64,000 nt of DNA from Candidatus Peribacteria bacterium RIFOXYB1_FULL_54_35 (GTDB lineage Bacteria; Patescibacteriota; Gracilibacteria; Peribacterales; Peribacteraceae). Below are positions 1 through 8,635 of this stretch, one piece after another. The position numbers and the translations under genes are program-made. The notes under the pieces were generated by a model that worked only from the letters and a program-made list of their open reading frames with translations, was not told the origin of the DNA and searched no databases. Numbering within the stretch: position 1 is the stretch's first letter; every line of letters starts with the position of its first letter. The stretch is from NCBI GenBank assembly GCA_001787755.1, contig MFYJ01000011.1, forward strand, positions 62,001-126,000. The letters run 5' to 3'.

Positions 1-33
1 CGAAGCTTCACTGCTGAACGGAACGCTCCTCTA

Positions 34-265
34 CAATGTATGGGGTCGCTTCTGGCTTCGGGAATCCTAAGAGATATATTTCCAGTCCTTGAGAAGCTTT
101 TAGCTTGTTAGCTTCATTAGCTGATTAGGGATCTGGTTTTTTTAGATATGATCCCTTGTTTCCCTTTCTAACGCAGCTAATGAAGCTATAAACCTAATAA
201 GCTCCAAAGGAACAAGGACAATAAATCCCAGCTCCACAGAATCCAAAAGTGACCCCACACATTCA
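34..265 (-). other. Intervening-sequence-like insertion in 23S rRNA helix 45
   Basis: Conserved 23S sequence on both sides (GAACGCTCCTC on the plus strand at 20-30, and the block from about 264 on) is separated by about 230 bases, where E. coli has a helix-45 hairpin of about 20. The two arms pair throughout: AATGTGTGGGGTC with GACCCCATACATT at the base, then CCTTG/CAAGG, then AGCTT and AGCTAATGAAGCTA/TAGCTTCATTAGCT near the tip. Helix 45 is one of the two classical sites of intervening sequences that RNase III removes without religation (known for Salmonella and others). Whether this one is cut out is not visible from DNA. Confidence 0.8.
91..214. repeat. Dispersed palindromic repeat, copy inside the 23S insertion
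   Basis: The apical part of the helix-45 insertion is a palindrome with arms TAGCTTCATTAGCT and AGCTAATGAAGCTA. The same layout (TTAGCTTCATTAGCTG, then a GGGAT segment, an ATCTAACA-like centre, a CTTGTT segment, then AGCTATAAACCTAA) occurs at 58822-58924, which is intergenic. The two copies are clearly related but diverged. Confidence 0.75.
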
Positions 266-345
266 CTGCTTCGGTTGTCCGTTTTGCCCCGTTGAATTTT
301 CGGCGCATAAATGCAATAGACCAGTGAGCTGTTACGCTTTCTTTA

Positions 346-376
<31 letters not shown>

Positions 377-1660
377 TTGTCCATGCATCTACACCTCCTT
401 CTACACTGAACGGACATTTGGGACCTTAGCAAATGATCTGGGCTCTTTCCCTTTCGACGATGGCGCTTTGCCGTCACCGTCTCACTCCCGTCTCCTAAGG
501 ATGGGTATTCGGAGTTTGCCAGGATTTGGCAGGTCGAGGTGACCCCCGCATCCAAACAGTAGCTCTACCCCCCATCTTGCGAGACGAGGCTGCCCCTAAA
601 GGCATTTCGAGGAGAACCAGCTATCTCCGGGTTCGATAGGCTTTTCACCCCTACCCACAGGTCATCCCTAAGTCTTGTGACACTTAATGGTTCGGGCCTC
701 CAGACGTCTTCCGACGCCCTTCACCCTGCCCATGGGTAGCTCACCCGGTTTCGGGTCTAGTGCCAGCGACTATGTACGCCTTATTTAAGACTCGCTTTCG
801 CTCTGGCTCCGGCTAACTCTGCCTTAACCAGCCACTGACAACTAACTCGTTGGCTCATTATGCAAAAGGCACGCGGTCACCCCGCAACAAGTGCAGGGCT
901 CCCACTCCTTGAACGCAATACATTTCAGGGTCTATTTCATCCCCCTTCCGGGGTACTTTTCACCGTTCCCTCGCGGTACTATTCACTATAGATCTCTGTA
1001 CCTGTTTAGGCTTGGGTAGTGGTCCACCCAGATTCAGGCCGGATTTCACGTGTCCGACCCTACTCAGGGACACCCTACCGTGTTTCTACATTTCGGCTAC
1101 GGGGCTCTCACCCACTTTGGCCGCCCGTTCCAGGGTCGTTCGTCTATGCAGAAACAATCGGATATTGGGGCCCTACAACCCCCCACCAATAAAACAGTGG
1201 GGTTTGGCCTGTTCCCATTTCGCTCGCCACTACTTTGGGAATCTCTATTGATTTCTTTTCCTCTGCTACTGAGATGTTTCAGTTGTCAGAGTAACCTCCC
1301 TGTACCTTACGGTTCAGGGTCATCTCCCATAACGGAGATGGAGTTTCCTCATTCGGAAATCCCCGGCTATAGCGCCTGCCTAGCGGCTTACCGAGGCTTA
1401 TCGCAGCTGGCCACGTCCTTCTTCGGAGTACAGAGTCGAGGCATCCATGTAATGCGTATGAGTAACGTTTTTTCTTGCCCTGAAGTCATGCAAAGCATGT
1501 GCTTCGGGGCTTCCTACCACACAGTACGTGCTTGCGCACGGCTGCGTGATTAACTGTTCACGTGTCACCGAGCGGGCAGGACATGCTCACACGGCAACCG
1601 TGAAAAAAAATTGCAATATACTTTCATCTTCAGTGCCTGTGCTGTGAAGGATCACACGCT

Positions 1661-1707
1661 TTCACCCTTCGATGTGCTCGCCTTTTGGGCTCGCTTACTC
1701 AGGGTTA
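1661..1707. repeat. Short CPR-type repeat (CACCCTTCGA...CTCAGGGT family)
   Basis: The segment starts TTTCACCCTTCGA and ends CTCAGGGT. It belongs to the same family as the TTCGACAAGCTCAGG-type repeats seen at 13252-13302, 35265-35305, 40856-40900, 41043-41068 and 41256-41301. It lies in the spacer between 23S rRNA and ssb. Confidence 0.5.
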
Positions 1708-1746
1708 TCTCAGTTTCGGCTCGCTACGCTCGCACGTCACTGAGAT

Positions 1747-1827
1747 AAAAAAAGCGGGTGGCTCACGCACACCCGCAGAATCCGGTTCCTTTCTCCCTCT
1801 TTAGGAGAAATTCGATTCCTGCGGGTG
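1747..1827 (-). terminator. Terminator hairpin with a competing upstream hairpin (attenuator-like)
   Basis: On the minus strand three copies of a 7-base word follow each other: CACCCGC (1827-1821), GCGGGTG (1776-1770) and CACCCGC (1760-1754), then seven U residues (1753-1747). The middle segment can pair with the third to give a U-tailed intrinsic terminator. It can also pair with the first as part of a much longer hairpin (CACCCGCAGGAATC against GATTCTGCGGGTG). The two folds exclude each other. The element lies 3' of ssb and before the 23S gene. Confidence 0.6.
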
Positions 1828-1923
1828 GGCACGAGAACACATAGAGCCTACAGATTGTAATGAGACTCTCTCAGGAATCAAGTGGAAAAAGGCACCTCGC
1901 AGTAAAATTGCCGACTTTTTTTT

Positions 1924-2343
1924 CTATGACTCAGGCACGTCCTCAGAAGGCGCTGATGCATCGCTTCCCTGCGGCACATCGCCCGACGCAACTGGATCCC
2001 CTTCAAGATCACTTTTGGGGCCCAGGAGAATGATGTTCTCCACCACGATTTCGGTACGGAAGATTTTCGTCCCTTCGCCACTATCCCAACTCCGCGTCTT
2101 TAAATACCCCTCAACGAAAAGCGGCTTCCCCTTGCGTATATACTGCCCTGTAAACTCTGCCAAACCCCCCCATGCCACAAGATTGTGGTACTCAGGCAGG
2201 CTCTTTTTCTCCCCCTCGCTACCACGCCAAACCCTGTTGGTCGCAAGACCGAATGTCGCAACGGTCTGACCACCTGTTGTGCTCTTGAGTTCAGGATCCC
2301 GCGTGACGTTTCCAAGCAGAGTGACCCTATTCACAGATTTCAT
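1924..2343 (-). CDS. ssb: Single-stranded DNA-binding protein
   Basis: The 139-residue product binds single-stranded DNA during replication, repair and recombination. It begins MKSVNRVTLLGNVTRDPEL, the typical SSB OB-fold opening, and continues with the conserved TVATFGLATN strand, the YHNLVAWGGLAE segment and GKPLFVEGYLKTRSW. The C-terminal tail is acidic and serine-rich as in other SSBs, but ends SEDVPES rather than with the usual D-D-D-I-P-F tip, which is the docking site for partner proteins. An upstream in-frame GTG at 2385 would add 14 residues that do not look like SSB, so the ATG at 2343 is preferred. It lies downstream of rpoB and upstream of 23S rRNA on the same strand. Confidence 0.9.
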   Translation of the reverse strand: MKSVNRVTLLGNVTRDPELKSTTGGQTVATFGLATNRVWRGSEGEKKSLPEYHNLVAWGGLAEFTGQYIRKGKPLFVEGYLKTRSWDSGEGTKIFRTEIVVENIILLGPKSDLEGDPVASGDVPQGSDASAPSEDVPES

Positions 2344-2410
2344 AACAACGACGGAAATTGCACAAGTATCATAAAGTGATCGCACGCGGGATGCCAGTAA
2401 TTAGCGCATG

Positions 2411-2463
2411 GCGTATAGCTGCTAGCGGGTAGTCCGTCCTACTCGCTGCTAACCGCTATACGC
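2411..2463. repeat. Imperfect palindrome between rpoB and ssb
   Basis: Outer arms GCGTATAGC and GCTATACGC pair perfectly, with further inner pairing (AGCG/CGCT and GTAG/CTAC) around the loop. There is no U-run, so it is a hairpin or processing site rather than a classical terminator. Confidence 0.6.
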
Positions 2464-2480
2464 TAATCGCTAAACGCTCA

Positions 2481-5400
2481 TTAGGCTGCTTCCATGGCAT
2501 CTTCACTTACGGATTCCGCCATCTCCTCTTTCGCCGTAGCTCCGGAAGCCCCCACCCGTTTTCCCCCCTCTATGCCTCCCTGTACCTCCTCGGCACTCTC
2601 TGCACCTATTTCACCCATTTCGGCTATTTTGTCCTCCGGTGGCACTATTTCTTCCGCCTCCTCTTCCGCCTTCACACGGGAAGCAAGTTCCACTTCCTCT
2701 ACTTCCTCCTCCTCAACAGTTACACGCTCCTCGGCAACAACATCATCCTTAAACTTCAGAAGATCCACCTTCAGACCCAATGCCTGCAATTCCTTCACAA
2801 GCACATTGAATGACTCCGGAATGGAGGGGCGGCGGATGGGTTCATCTTTCACAATGGATTCATACGCCTTGCTGCGCCCAATGACATCGTCGGATTTGAT
2901 GGTGAGCATTTCCTGCAACGTGTGGGCCGCTCCATATGCTTCCAATGCCCAAACCTCCATCTCTCCGAAGCGCTGTCCACCATGCTGCGCTTTCCCGCCC
3001 AGTGGCTGCTGCGTGACAAGAGAGTACGGTCCCACGCTTCTCGCGTGGATCTTGTCCTCCACAAGGTGCAAAAGCTTGAGCATGTACACCTGTCCGACAG
3101 TAGTTTTATGGGCGAAAGGCTCCCCTGTGCGGCCGTCAAACAGCTGCACTTTCCCATCGCGAGGAAGGCTGGCTGCCTCGAGGAAATCTCCAATCTGAGT
3201 GGTCGTTATGCCATTGAGCGGCGGCGTCGCAATCTTGATGCCCAGAACCTGGCAAGCCCAGCCGAGGTGCGTTTCCAGCACCTGACCGATGTTCATACGG
3301 GAGGTGACGCCAAGGGGGTTCAAAATGACATCCACCGGCGTACCATCCTCGAGAAATGGCATGTCTTCCTGGGGCACGATGCGGGAAATGACTCCTTTGT
3401 TCCCGTGGCGGCCAGCCATCTTATCTCCTACCTGGACTTTGCGCGTCTGTGCCACAAACACCTTGATCTGCTTGATGACGCCGGTAGGGAGCTCATCGCC
3501 CTCTGCCCGGTCAAAAATATGCACATCTACCACTTTTCCACCCGCTCCGCCGGGGAGGCGCAGCGAGCTGTCTTTCACATCCTTTGCTTTATCTCCAAAA
3601 ATCGCCTGCAGGAGACGCTCCTCAGGTGTGAGTTCTGTCTCCCCCTTCGGAGTAATTTTCCCAACGAGAATATCTCCTTCATGGACTGTAGCACCGATGC
3701 GTACGATGCCATCGAGATCCAGATCTTTGAGCTTGCTCTCTCCAACATTCGGGATATCGCGCGTCATGGTTTCGGGACCGAGCTTAGTATCGCGCACATC
3801 AGTGGTATACGACTCAATATGAATGGAATCGTAGAGCCCCTTCTGCGCGACACGGTCGGAGATGATGATGGCATCCTCGAAGTTGTACCCCTGCCAGGAC
3901 ATGTACGCTACAAGCAAATTCTGCCCCAGTGCGAGTTCGCCGTTATCGACAGAGGCACCATCTCCGAGACTGTCCCCTCTCCGCACTTTGTCTCCGCGGC
4001 GCACGCGCGGGCGGACGTTGAAACACGTTCCCTGATTACTGCGCACAAATGAACTGAGACGGTAGGTGTTTTTGCGTCCGGATTTGTAGACAACAGAAAT
4101 CTCATTGCTATCCGCGTAAGTGATTTCTCCGTCCTCCTCAGCGAGAAGAGCATGGCCCGATGCGCGTGCTGCAAGTCCTTCTACCCCCGTGCCGACCAGC
4201 GGTGCGTGCGGCAAGACGAGGGGAACAGCCTGGCGTTGCATGTTCGTGCCCATAGAAGCACGCGTATTGTCATCGTGCTCGAGGAATGGAATGAGAGCTG
4301 TGGAGAGTGAGAGAATCTGCTTTGGAGATACGTCTACATGCGTGATGTCACGCGCGTGAGAGAATACGGGCTCCCCGCTCTTACGGGCGGAGACGCGTGT
4401 CGTCGTAATCTCATGCATCTCTGTGAGAACGTTCTGTGCCTGTGCAATCGTAAGGTGCCGTTCCCGCTCTGCATCGACATATTCCATCTTGCCCGTAAGG
4501 TATGCGCGGACGGGGATCTCTTTTGCCCCTTCTTTCTTCAGAAGAGAAATAATTTTCCGCGCCGTTTCCTTCTTATCCACCACCTCACCCGCTCTCGCAA
4601 TCACGTTCCTGCCATCTCTCACATCTTCACCCATCATACGACCCATGAGCTTCTCGGCGTCGAAAGGAACTGTTTGCTTTACCTCCCGGTACGGCGTCTC
4701 AAGGAAGCCGTACTCGTTCACGCGTGCATATCCTGCCAAGTGCACCACCAGACCGATATTCGGCCCTTCAGGTGTTGCAATAGGACAAATGCGCCCGAAG
4801 TGGCTTGGGTGCACATCTCGCACATCAAAGCTGGCACGCTCCCTGGAAAGACCACCCGGACCCATGGCAGAGAGCCTGCGCTTGTGTGCAAGCTCCGAGA
4901 GAGGATTCGTCTGATCCATGAACTGTGAGAGCTGCGAGGAGGCAAAGAACTCACGCATAGCTGCCGTAATCGGGCGACAGTTGATGAGTTGCATCGGTGT
5001 CACCGTCTCCTGGTCCATCACTGTCATGCGGTCCTTCACAATGCGCTCTGTCCGCACCAACCCCACACGATACTTGTTCTGCACCAGCTCACCGACGCTC
5101 CGTACGCGCCGGTTGCTCAGGTGATCAATGTCATCGGCGATACCCTCACCATTATTGAGGAGAATAAGCTCACGGAGAATCCCCACAAAATCCTGCACCT
5201 GGAAAACACGGTGATCCTCATCGCTCGGGAGGTTCAGGCCGAAGCGGCGGTTAAGCTTGTACCGGGCAATAGACCCCATGTCGTACTTCTTGAAATCGAA
5301 GAAAAGCCCGTCGATAAGCTGCTTCGCGTTCTCAGGCGTTGCCAGATCCCCCGGACGGATGCGCCGGTAAATACTCTGATAGGCATCTTCAACAGTCCGC

Positions 5401-6404
5401 GCCGCATCTTTCTCCAGTGTGGCAAGAATGAAGTCCTTCTCCCGGGTGATATCCCGGAAGAGATCAAGGATTTTCTGATCGGTCTCATAGCCAAATACCC
5501 GCAGGAGCTGCGTTACAGGAATTTTGCGCTTCCTGTCGATTTTACAGGCCAGTATCCCCTTGCGGTCCGTTTCTATTTCAAGCCATACACCGCGCTTCGG
5601 AATAATCTTTGCCGTGTGGTACTTCGTAACATCGGGCATTTTGGAGAAAAAAGCACCGGGACTCCTCACCAACTGGTGCACCACGACGCGTTCAATACCC
5701 CCGACAATGAATGTCCCGCCCTCCGTCATGAGGGGAATGGAACCAAGGAACACATCCTGTTCTTTTATTTCTCCGGTCTCTTTGTTAATGAGCTGCACAT
5801 GCCCCTTCATGACCGCCTCGAAGCTTAAGTTGCGGCGGCGGCAGGTGTCGGGGTCATACTTCGGAGGATCGAAGGTATGCCCAAGTATGCGCAATTCCAT
5901 CTTCTTCCCCGAAAAATCAGTAATGGGGCTAATTTCTTCCAGAAGCTCCTTCAATCCTTCTGTGAGGAACCACCGGTAGCTCTGCAGCTGCATTTCAATG
6001 AGAGACGGCAGATCGGTGTGCGAATCCTCCACAAAGAACAGCCGATTATCCTCGACTTTCACGGGCCGGAGATTGTTCGGTAACTTCTTGCATGCAGATG
6101 GAATCCGGTCGGCTGCAGGGACGACGTGCGGACGCACCTGCGGCATCACTTCCTCTTCCACACGCATCTGATACGCGCGCTTCGCCACTGGCCCCTTCTT
6201 CACCTTCTTCTGAAGGAGAAAAGACTTCTTCTTTGCGACAGTGCGCTTCGGGGCGGTTTTGGGGGTAAAGTGCTTCTTTGGTTGGGGTTTCCTCTTGCCG
6301 GCCGAAGCCTTGGCGGAGGCTGGGGCTGCGATCTTCTTTGCGGGTTTTTTGGAAACAGCCTTCTTTGTGCGCTTTCGAGCTGCAGGCTTCTTCTTTGTTG
6401 CCAT
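2481..6404 (-). CDS. rpoB: DNA-directed RNA polymerase beta subunit
   Basis: The 1307-residue beta subunit forms the catalytic core of RNA polymerase with beta'. Diagnostic blocks are present in order: GPGGLSRERA with the HFGRICPIATPEGPNIGL segment, GYNFEDAIIIS, GDKMAGRHGNKGVIS, and the GGKAQHGGQRFGEMEVWALE segment near the C-terminus. The rifampicin pocket keeps the D, H and S residues seen in sensitive enzymes (DQTNPLSELAHKRRLSAMG). Two features are odd. A lysine/arginine/alanine-rich extension of roughly 90-110 residues precedes the canonical start, and an acidic tail of about 90 residues follows the last conserved block. No rpoC follows: the next gene is ssb. A good promoter lies 150 bases upstream. 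No Shine-Dalgarno is seen; the region before the ATG is pyrimidine-rich. Confidence 0.97.
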   Translation of the reverse strand: MATKKKPAARKRTKKAVSKKPAKKIAAPASAKASAGKRKPQPKKHFTPKTAPKRTVAKKKSFLLQKKVKKGPVAKRAYQMRVEEEVMPQVRPHVVPAADRIPSACKKLPNNLRPVKVEDNRLFFVEDSHTDLPSLIEMQLQSYRWFLTEGLKELLEEISPITDFSGKKMELRILGHTFDPPKYDPDTCRRRNLSFEAVMKGHVQLINKETGEIKEQDVFLGSIPLMTEGGTFIVGGIERVVVHQLVRSPGAFFSKMPDVTKYHTAKIIPKRGVWLEIETDRKGILACKIDRKRKIPVTQLLRVFGYETDQKILDLFRDITREKDFILATLEKDAARTVEDAYQSIYRRIRPGDLATPENAKQLIDGLFFDFKKYDMGSIARYKLNRRFGLNLPSDEDHRVFQVQDFVGILRELILLNNGEGIADDIDHLSNRRVRSVGELVQNKYRVGLVRTERIVKDRMTVMDQETVTPMQLINCRPITAAMREFFASSQLSQFMDQTNPLSELAHKRRLSAMGPGGLSRERASFDVRDVHPSHFGRICPIATPEGPNIGLVVHLAGYARVNEYGFLETPYREVKQTVPFDAEKLMGRMMGEDVRDGRNVIARAGEVVDKKETARKIISLLKKEGAKEIPVRAYLTGKMEYVDAERERHLTIAQAQNVLTEMHEITTTRVSARKSGEPVFSHARDITHVDVSPKQILSLSTALIPFLEHDDNTRASMGTNMQRQAVPLVLPHAPLVGTGVEGLAARASGHALLAEEDGEITYADSNEISVVYKSGRKNTYRLSSFVRSNQGTCFNVRPRVRRGDKVRRGDSLGDGASVDNGELALGQNLLVAYMSWQGYNFEDAIIISDRVAQKGLYDSIHIESYTTDVRDTKLGPETMTRDIPNVGESKLKDLDLDGIVRIGATVHEGDILVGKITPKGETELTPEERLLQAIFGDKAKDVKDSSLRLPGGAGGKVVDVHIFDRAEGDELPTGVIKQIKVFVAQTRKVQVGDKMAGRHGNKGVISRIVPQEDMPFLEDGTPVDVILNPLGVTSRMNIGQVLETHLGWACQVLGIKIATPPLNGITTTQIGDFLEAASLPRDGKVQLFDGRTGEPFAHKTTVGQVYMLKLLHLVEDKIHARSVGPYSLVTQQPLGGKAQHGGQRFGEMEVWALEAYGAAHTLQEMLTIKSDDVIGRSKAYESIVKDEPIRRPSIPESFNVLVKELQALGLKVDLLKFKDDVVAEERVTVEEEEVEEVELASRVKAEEEAEEIVPPEDKIAEMGEIGAESAEEVQGGIEGGKRVGASGATAKEEMAESVSEDAMEAA
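6291..6326. repeat. Short repeat motif translated in the rpoB N-terminal extension
   Basis: The plus-strand text CTTGCCGGCCGAAGCCTTGG followed by CGGAGGCTGG resembles the CGCCAAGGCTTCGGCGG type of short repeat common in CPR genomes. It is read in frame as SAKASAGK in the basic tail of RpoB. Assignment to that family is from memory, not from a search. Confidence 0.4.
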
Positions 6405-6549
6405 AGGGCAGAGGAGAGGAAGGAATGACGCAGGAAGAACATGGAACGCCTGCCTTCACCCGCTGGTGGCGGGCGCACGAGGGCAGTTTCCTGCGGAAGA
6501 GAGGGTGCAGCACTCACAACACAAGGGAAATCCGCTGCAAATCGGGTGG

Positions 6550-6577
6550 ATTCTAGTGATTTCTCCTGAGAGGTCAA
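6550..6577 (-). promoter_or_regulatory. Sigma70-type promoter of rpoB
   Basis: On the minus strand, -35 TTGACC (6577-6572), a 16-base spacer and -10 TAGAAT (6555-6550) each match consensus at 5 of 6 positions. The predicted start near 6543 leaves a leader of about 140 bases before the rpoB ATG. Confidence 0.6.
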
Positions 6578-6680
6578 CTGTTTCTCACAAAAATGCCCCT
6601 CAGGAACGCTTGTGTACAATTCTTGACATGCTGTGCACTACAGTAGTCAAAGCAACACGGCACGCAATGCAGAGCCACTT

Positions 6681-6753
6681 GATTCGTTGGCTCGTTTGCT
6701 CGTGAGCTCGTTGCTCGTTTTCAACGAGCCAACCAGCGAACGAGCCAACGAGT
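6681..6753. repeat. Palindromic repeat (CTCGTTGGCTCGTT family)
   Basis: Repeated CTCGTT words on the left (CGTTGGCTCGTTTGCTCG) face complementary AACGAG words on the right (AACGAGCCAAC, then GCGAACGAGCCAACGAG), making a long hairpin between rpoB and the superoxide dismutase gene. Similar words flank the element at 17812-18003. Confidence 0.65.
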
Positions 6754-6770
6754 AACGTTGACCTGCCACG

Positions 6771-7379
6771 TTACCCAACCGCCTCCAGGTACCTCCTCTC
6801 CACTTCCTTCCAGTTGACCACGTTCCAGAAGGCTTCCACGAAGTCTGCCCGGCGATTCTGGTAGAGGAGGTAGTACGCATGCTCCCAGACATCCAGACAG
6901 AGTATGGGAGTTTTCCCACTGGAGAGAGGGCTATCCTGGTTTGCAGTGCTCTCGACATGCAGTTTCCCGCCGCTCACGACCAGCCATGCCCAGCCTGATC
7001 CAAAGCGCCCAACAGCCGCGGCTGAGAACGCTGTCCTCAAGTCAGCAAAGCTCCCGAAAGAACTGCGGACGGCTTCTGCAAGCTTCCCCGTAGGCTCCCC
7101 ACCCCCTTTCGGCCCCATGACGGTCCAGAAGAGGGCATGATTCGCGTGTCCGCCGCCATTGTTCTGTACCGCCGTGCGCTTGTCCTCCGGAACCTTCTTC
7201 AGATTTTTGAGTACCTCTTCAATAGGCCTTTCTGCCCAGTCAGTGCCATGAAACGCGGCATTGGCCTTATCGACGTACGCCTGGTGATGCTTTGTATGGT
7301 GAATCTGCATCGTGCGCGCATCGATGTACGGCTCTAGTGCGTCGTAACTGTATGGAAGTACTGGAAGCTTGTATGCCAT
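6771..7379 (-). CDS. sodA: Superoxide dismutase, Fe/Mn family (Mn-like)
   Basis: The 202-residue enzyme converts superoxide to oxygen and hydrogen peroxide. It contains the family metal-site segments: [14 protein letters not shown] (first His ligand near residue 27), [10 protein letters not shown] (second His) and [16 protein letters not shown] (Asp and His ligands). The GGHANH and NQDSPL pair is the arrangement of manganese enzymes; iron enzymes usually have an A-G-T-P version at the second place, so Mn or cambialistic use is inferred. The start at [19 protein letters not shown] matches the family; an upstream ATG would add 18 unrelated residues. It is divergent from the FemAB-like gene. An anaerobic fermenter carrying a dismutase would suggest contact with oxygen. 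Confidence 0.95.
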   Translation of the reverse strand: MAYKLPVLPYSYDALEPYIDARTMQIHHTKHHQAYVDKANAAFHGTDWAERPIEEVLKNLKKVPEDKRTAVQNNGGGHANHALFWTVMGPKGGGEPTGKLAEAVRSSFGSFADLRTAFSAAAVGRFGSGWAWLVVSGGKLHVESTANQDSPLSSGKTPILCLDVWEHAYYLLYQNRRADFVEAFWNVVNWKEVERRYLEAVG

Positions 7380-7468
7380 AGCAGCAGAAGGGAAAGTGGG
7401 AGAAAGTGTGACAGAGAAGGGGAAATCGATCAATCGACTGCACTCCCATCGCGTGGCCTGGATTACAT

Positions 7469-7477
7469 TGCTACAGT
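7469..7477 (+). promoter_or_regulatory. Extended -10 promoter at the FemAB-like gene
   Basis: TGCTACAGT (extended -10) ends exactly six bases before the ATG at 7484, so the predicted transcript begins with the start codon. No convincing -35 is seen. Confidence 0.5.
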
Positions 7478-7483
7478 ATTTCC

Positions 7484-8455
7484 ATGCCTGTGCGGCTCTT
7501 CACAACAGAGGAAAGCTTCTCTGCATACGACGGCTGGATTCGCCACCACCCACAGGGGAACCTGTGGCAGTCGCTCGAATGGAAGCGGTACAGAGAGGCT
7601 CTCGGCAAAAAAGTGCAGATCTATGTTGCCGAAGAGAACGGCTCCATAGCCGGATCTGCACTGGTGATGATTGACCGGACGAGCGGGGGCTTCTCGACGT
7701 GGGAAATCCCCCGGGGACCGGTGGGTGAGCGGAGAGGAGAGCTCCTGCAGGCAATCAGAGATGACGCAAAGGAGGACCGTTGCCTCGCTCTCTACCTCTC
7801 GCCACAGATGCCTCTCGGAGCAGAGGAGATCCCCCTCACGCCTTCCGGACGGATGGTATATGCGCAGGCAACCAGAATGATCGATCTCACTCTCCCGGAG
7901 GAAGAAATACTTGCCCGGATGAAACCCAAAGGACGCTACAACATGAGAGTGGCCCAGAAACACAACATGAAAGTGGATCAATCGGAAGATATCGACACTT
8001 TCTACGAACTCATACAGCAGACAGGGGAACGGGACACCTTTGGTACGCTCCCCAAAACGCACTACGAAACCTTCCTCAGGAGTGTAGACGGGAGTTTCCT
8101 TCTTCTGGCAAGGGCACCTGGGAAGCAGGAGCCCATTGCCGGCCTTCTGGGCGTTCTTTGGAACTCAGGAGGCATCTACTACTACGGAGCCTCCAATTAC
8201 GCCCACAGGGCCAGTATGGCGCCCTACCTGCTGCAGTGGGAAACCATGAAATTCTGCAAGGCCCGGGGGTGCAGAACCTACGACCTGCTCGGTATAGCGC
8301 CCGCCGGTGCTCCGGGAGATCACCCCTGGGCAGGCATCTCTTCTTTCAAGGAAAAATTCGGCGGGCAGGTAGTCCCGTACCCGCCGGAACAGCAAATTAT
8401 TCTCCGACCGATGGCGCATTATCTTCTACACCTCAAAAGAAGACTCTTGCGATAA
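7484..8455 (+). CDS. FemAB-type aminoacyltransferase / peptidoglycan bridge protein
   Basis: The 323-residue protein belongs to the FemABX/GNAT-fold group, which adds amino acids from aminoacyl-tRNA to lipid II or to the peptide stem of peptidoglycan. Recognisable segments are the N-terminal [18 protein letters not shown], the [14 protein letters not shown] central helix, [21 protein letters not shown] and the C-terminal block YDLLGIAP...[15 protein letters not shown], which is the family signature. It has no signal peptide, in keeping with a cytoplasmic enzyme. It is transcribed alone and ends at a bidirectional terminator shared with the convergent surface-layer gene. The exact amino acid donor and acceptor cannot be read from sequence; some FemAB-like proteins modify other substrates. 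Confidence 0.85.
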   Translation: MPVRLFTTEESFSAYDGWIRHHPQGNLWQSLEWKRYREALGKKVQIYVAEENGSIAGSALVMIDRTSGGFSTWEIPRGPVGERRGELLQAIRDDAKEDRCLALYLSPQMPLGAEEIPLTPSGRMVYAQATRMIDLTLPEEEILARMKPKGRYNMRVAQKHNMKVDQSEDIDTFYELIQQTGERDTFGTLPKTHYETFLRSVDGSFLLLARAPGKQEPIAGLLGVLWNSGGIYYYGASNYAHRASMAPYLLQWETMKFCKARGCRTYDLLGIAPAGAPGDHPWAGISSFKEKFGGQVVPYPPEQQIILRPMAHYLLHLKRRLLR

Positions 8456-8457
8456 GC

Positions 8458-8552
8458 CCTCACCCCAATGTCCTCACGGGCATTTGCCCCTCCCCCGTCC
8501 GGGGGGAGGGGCAGCGAGTCCGCCTGGGGCGGGCGAGCGGGGTGGGGGCAAA
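8458..8552. repeat. REP-like GC-rich repeat (CCCTCACCCC / GGGTGGGGG type)
   Basis: A GCCCTCACCCCAATG start, a central hairpin TGCCCCTCCCCC/GGGGGGAGGGGCA and a GGGGTGGGGGC end form a palindromic unit. Related units occur at 13683-13719 and 13752-13792. Confidence 0.6.
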
Positions 8553-8565
8553 TTATCCCATTACC

Positions 8566-8600
8566 AAAAAGCCCCCCGGGGTAAACCGGGGGGCTTTTTT
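8566..8600. terminator. Bidirectional intrinsic terminator
   Basis: A strong GC stem, GCCCCCCGG with CCGGGGGGC around GGTAAA, is followed by six T on the plus strand and five T on the minus strand. It closes both the FemAB-like gene (plus) and the surface-layer gene (minus). Confidence 0.9.
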
Positions 8601-8635
8601 ATCTCAATCGTGAGATCAGAAGAACTGAATGTCCG

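Noticed and set aside
1754-1830. Possible tRNA between ssb and 23S rRNA
   Set aside because: A TTCGATT loop is present, but the flanking stems do not pair as a T-arm and no anticodon arm exists; it is explained by the competing hairpins.
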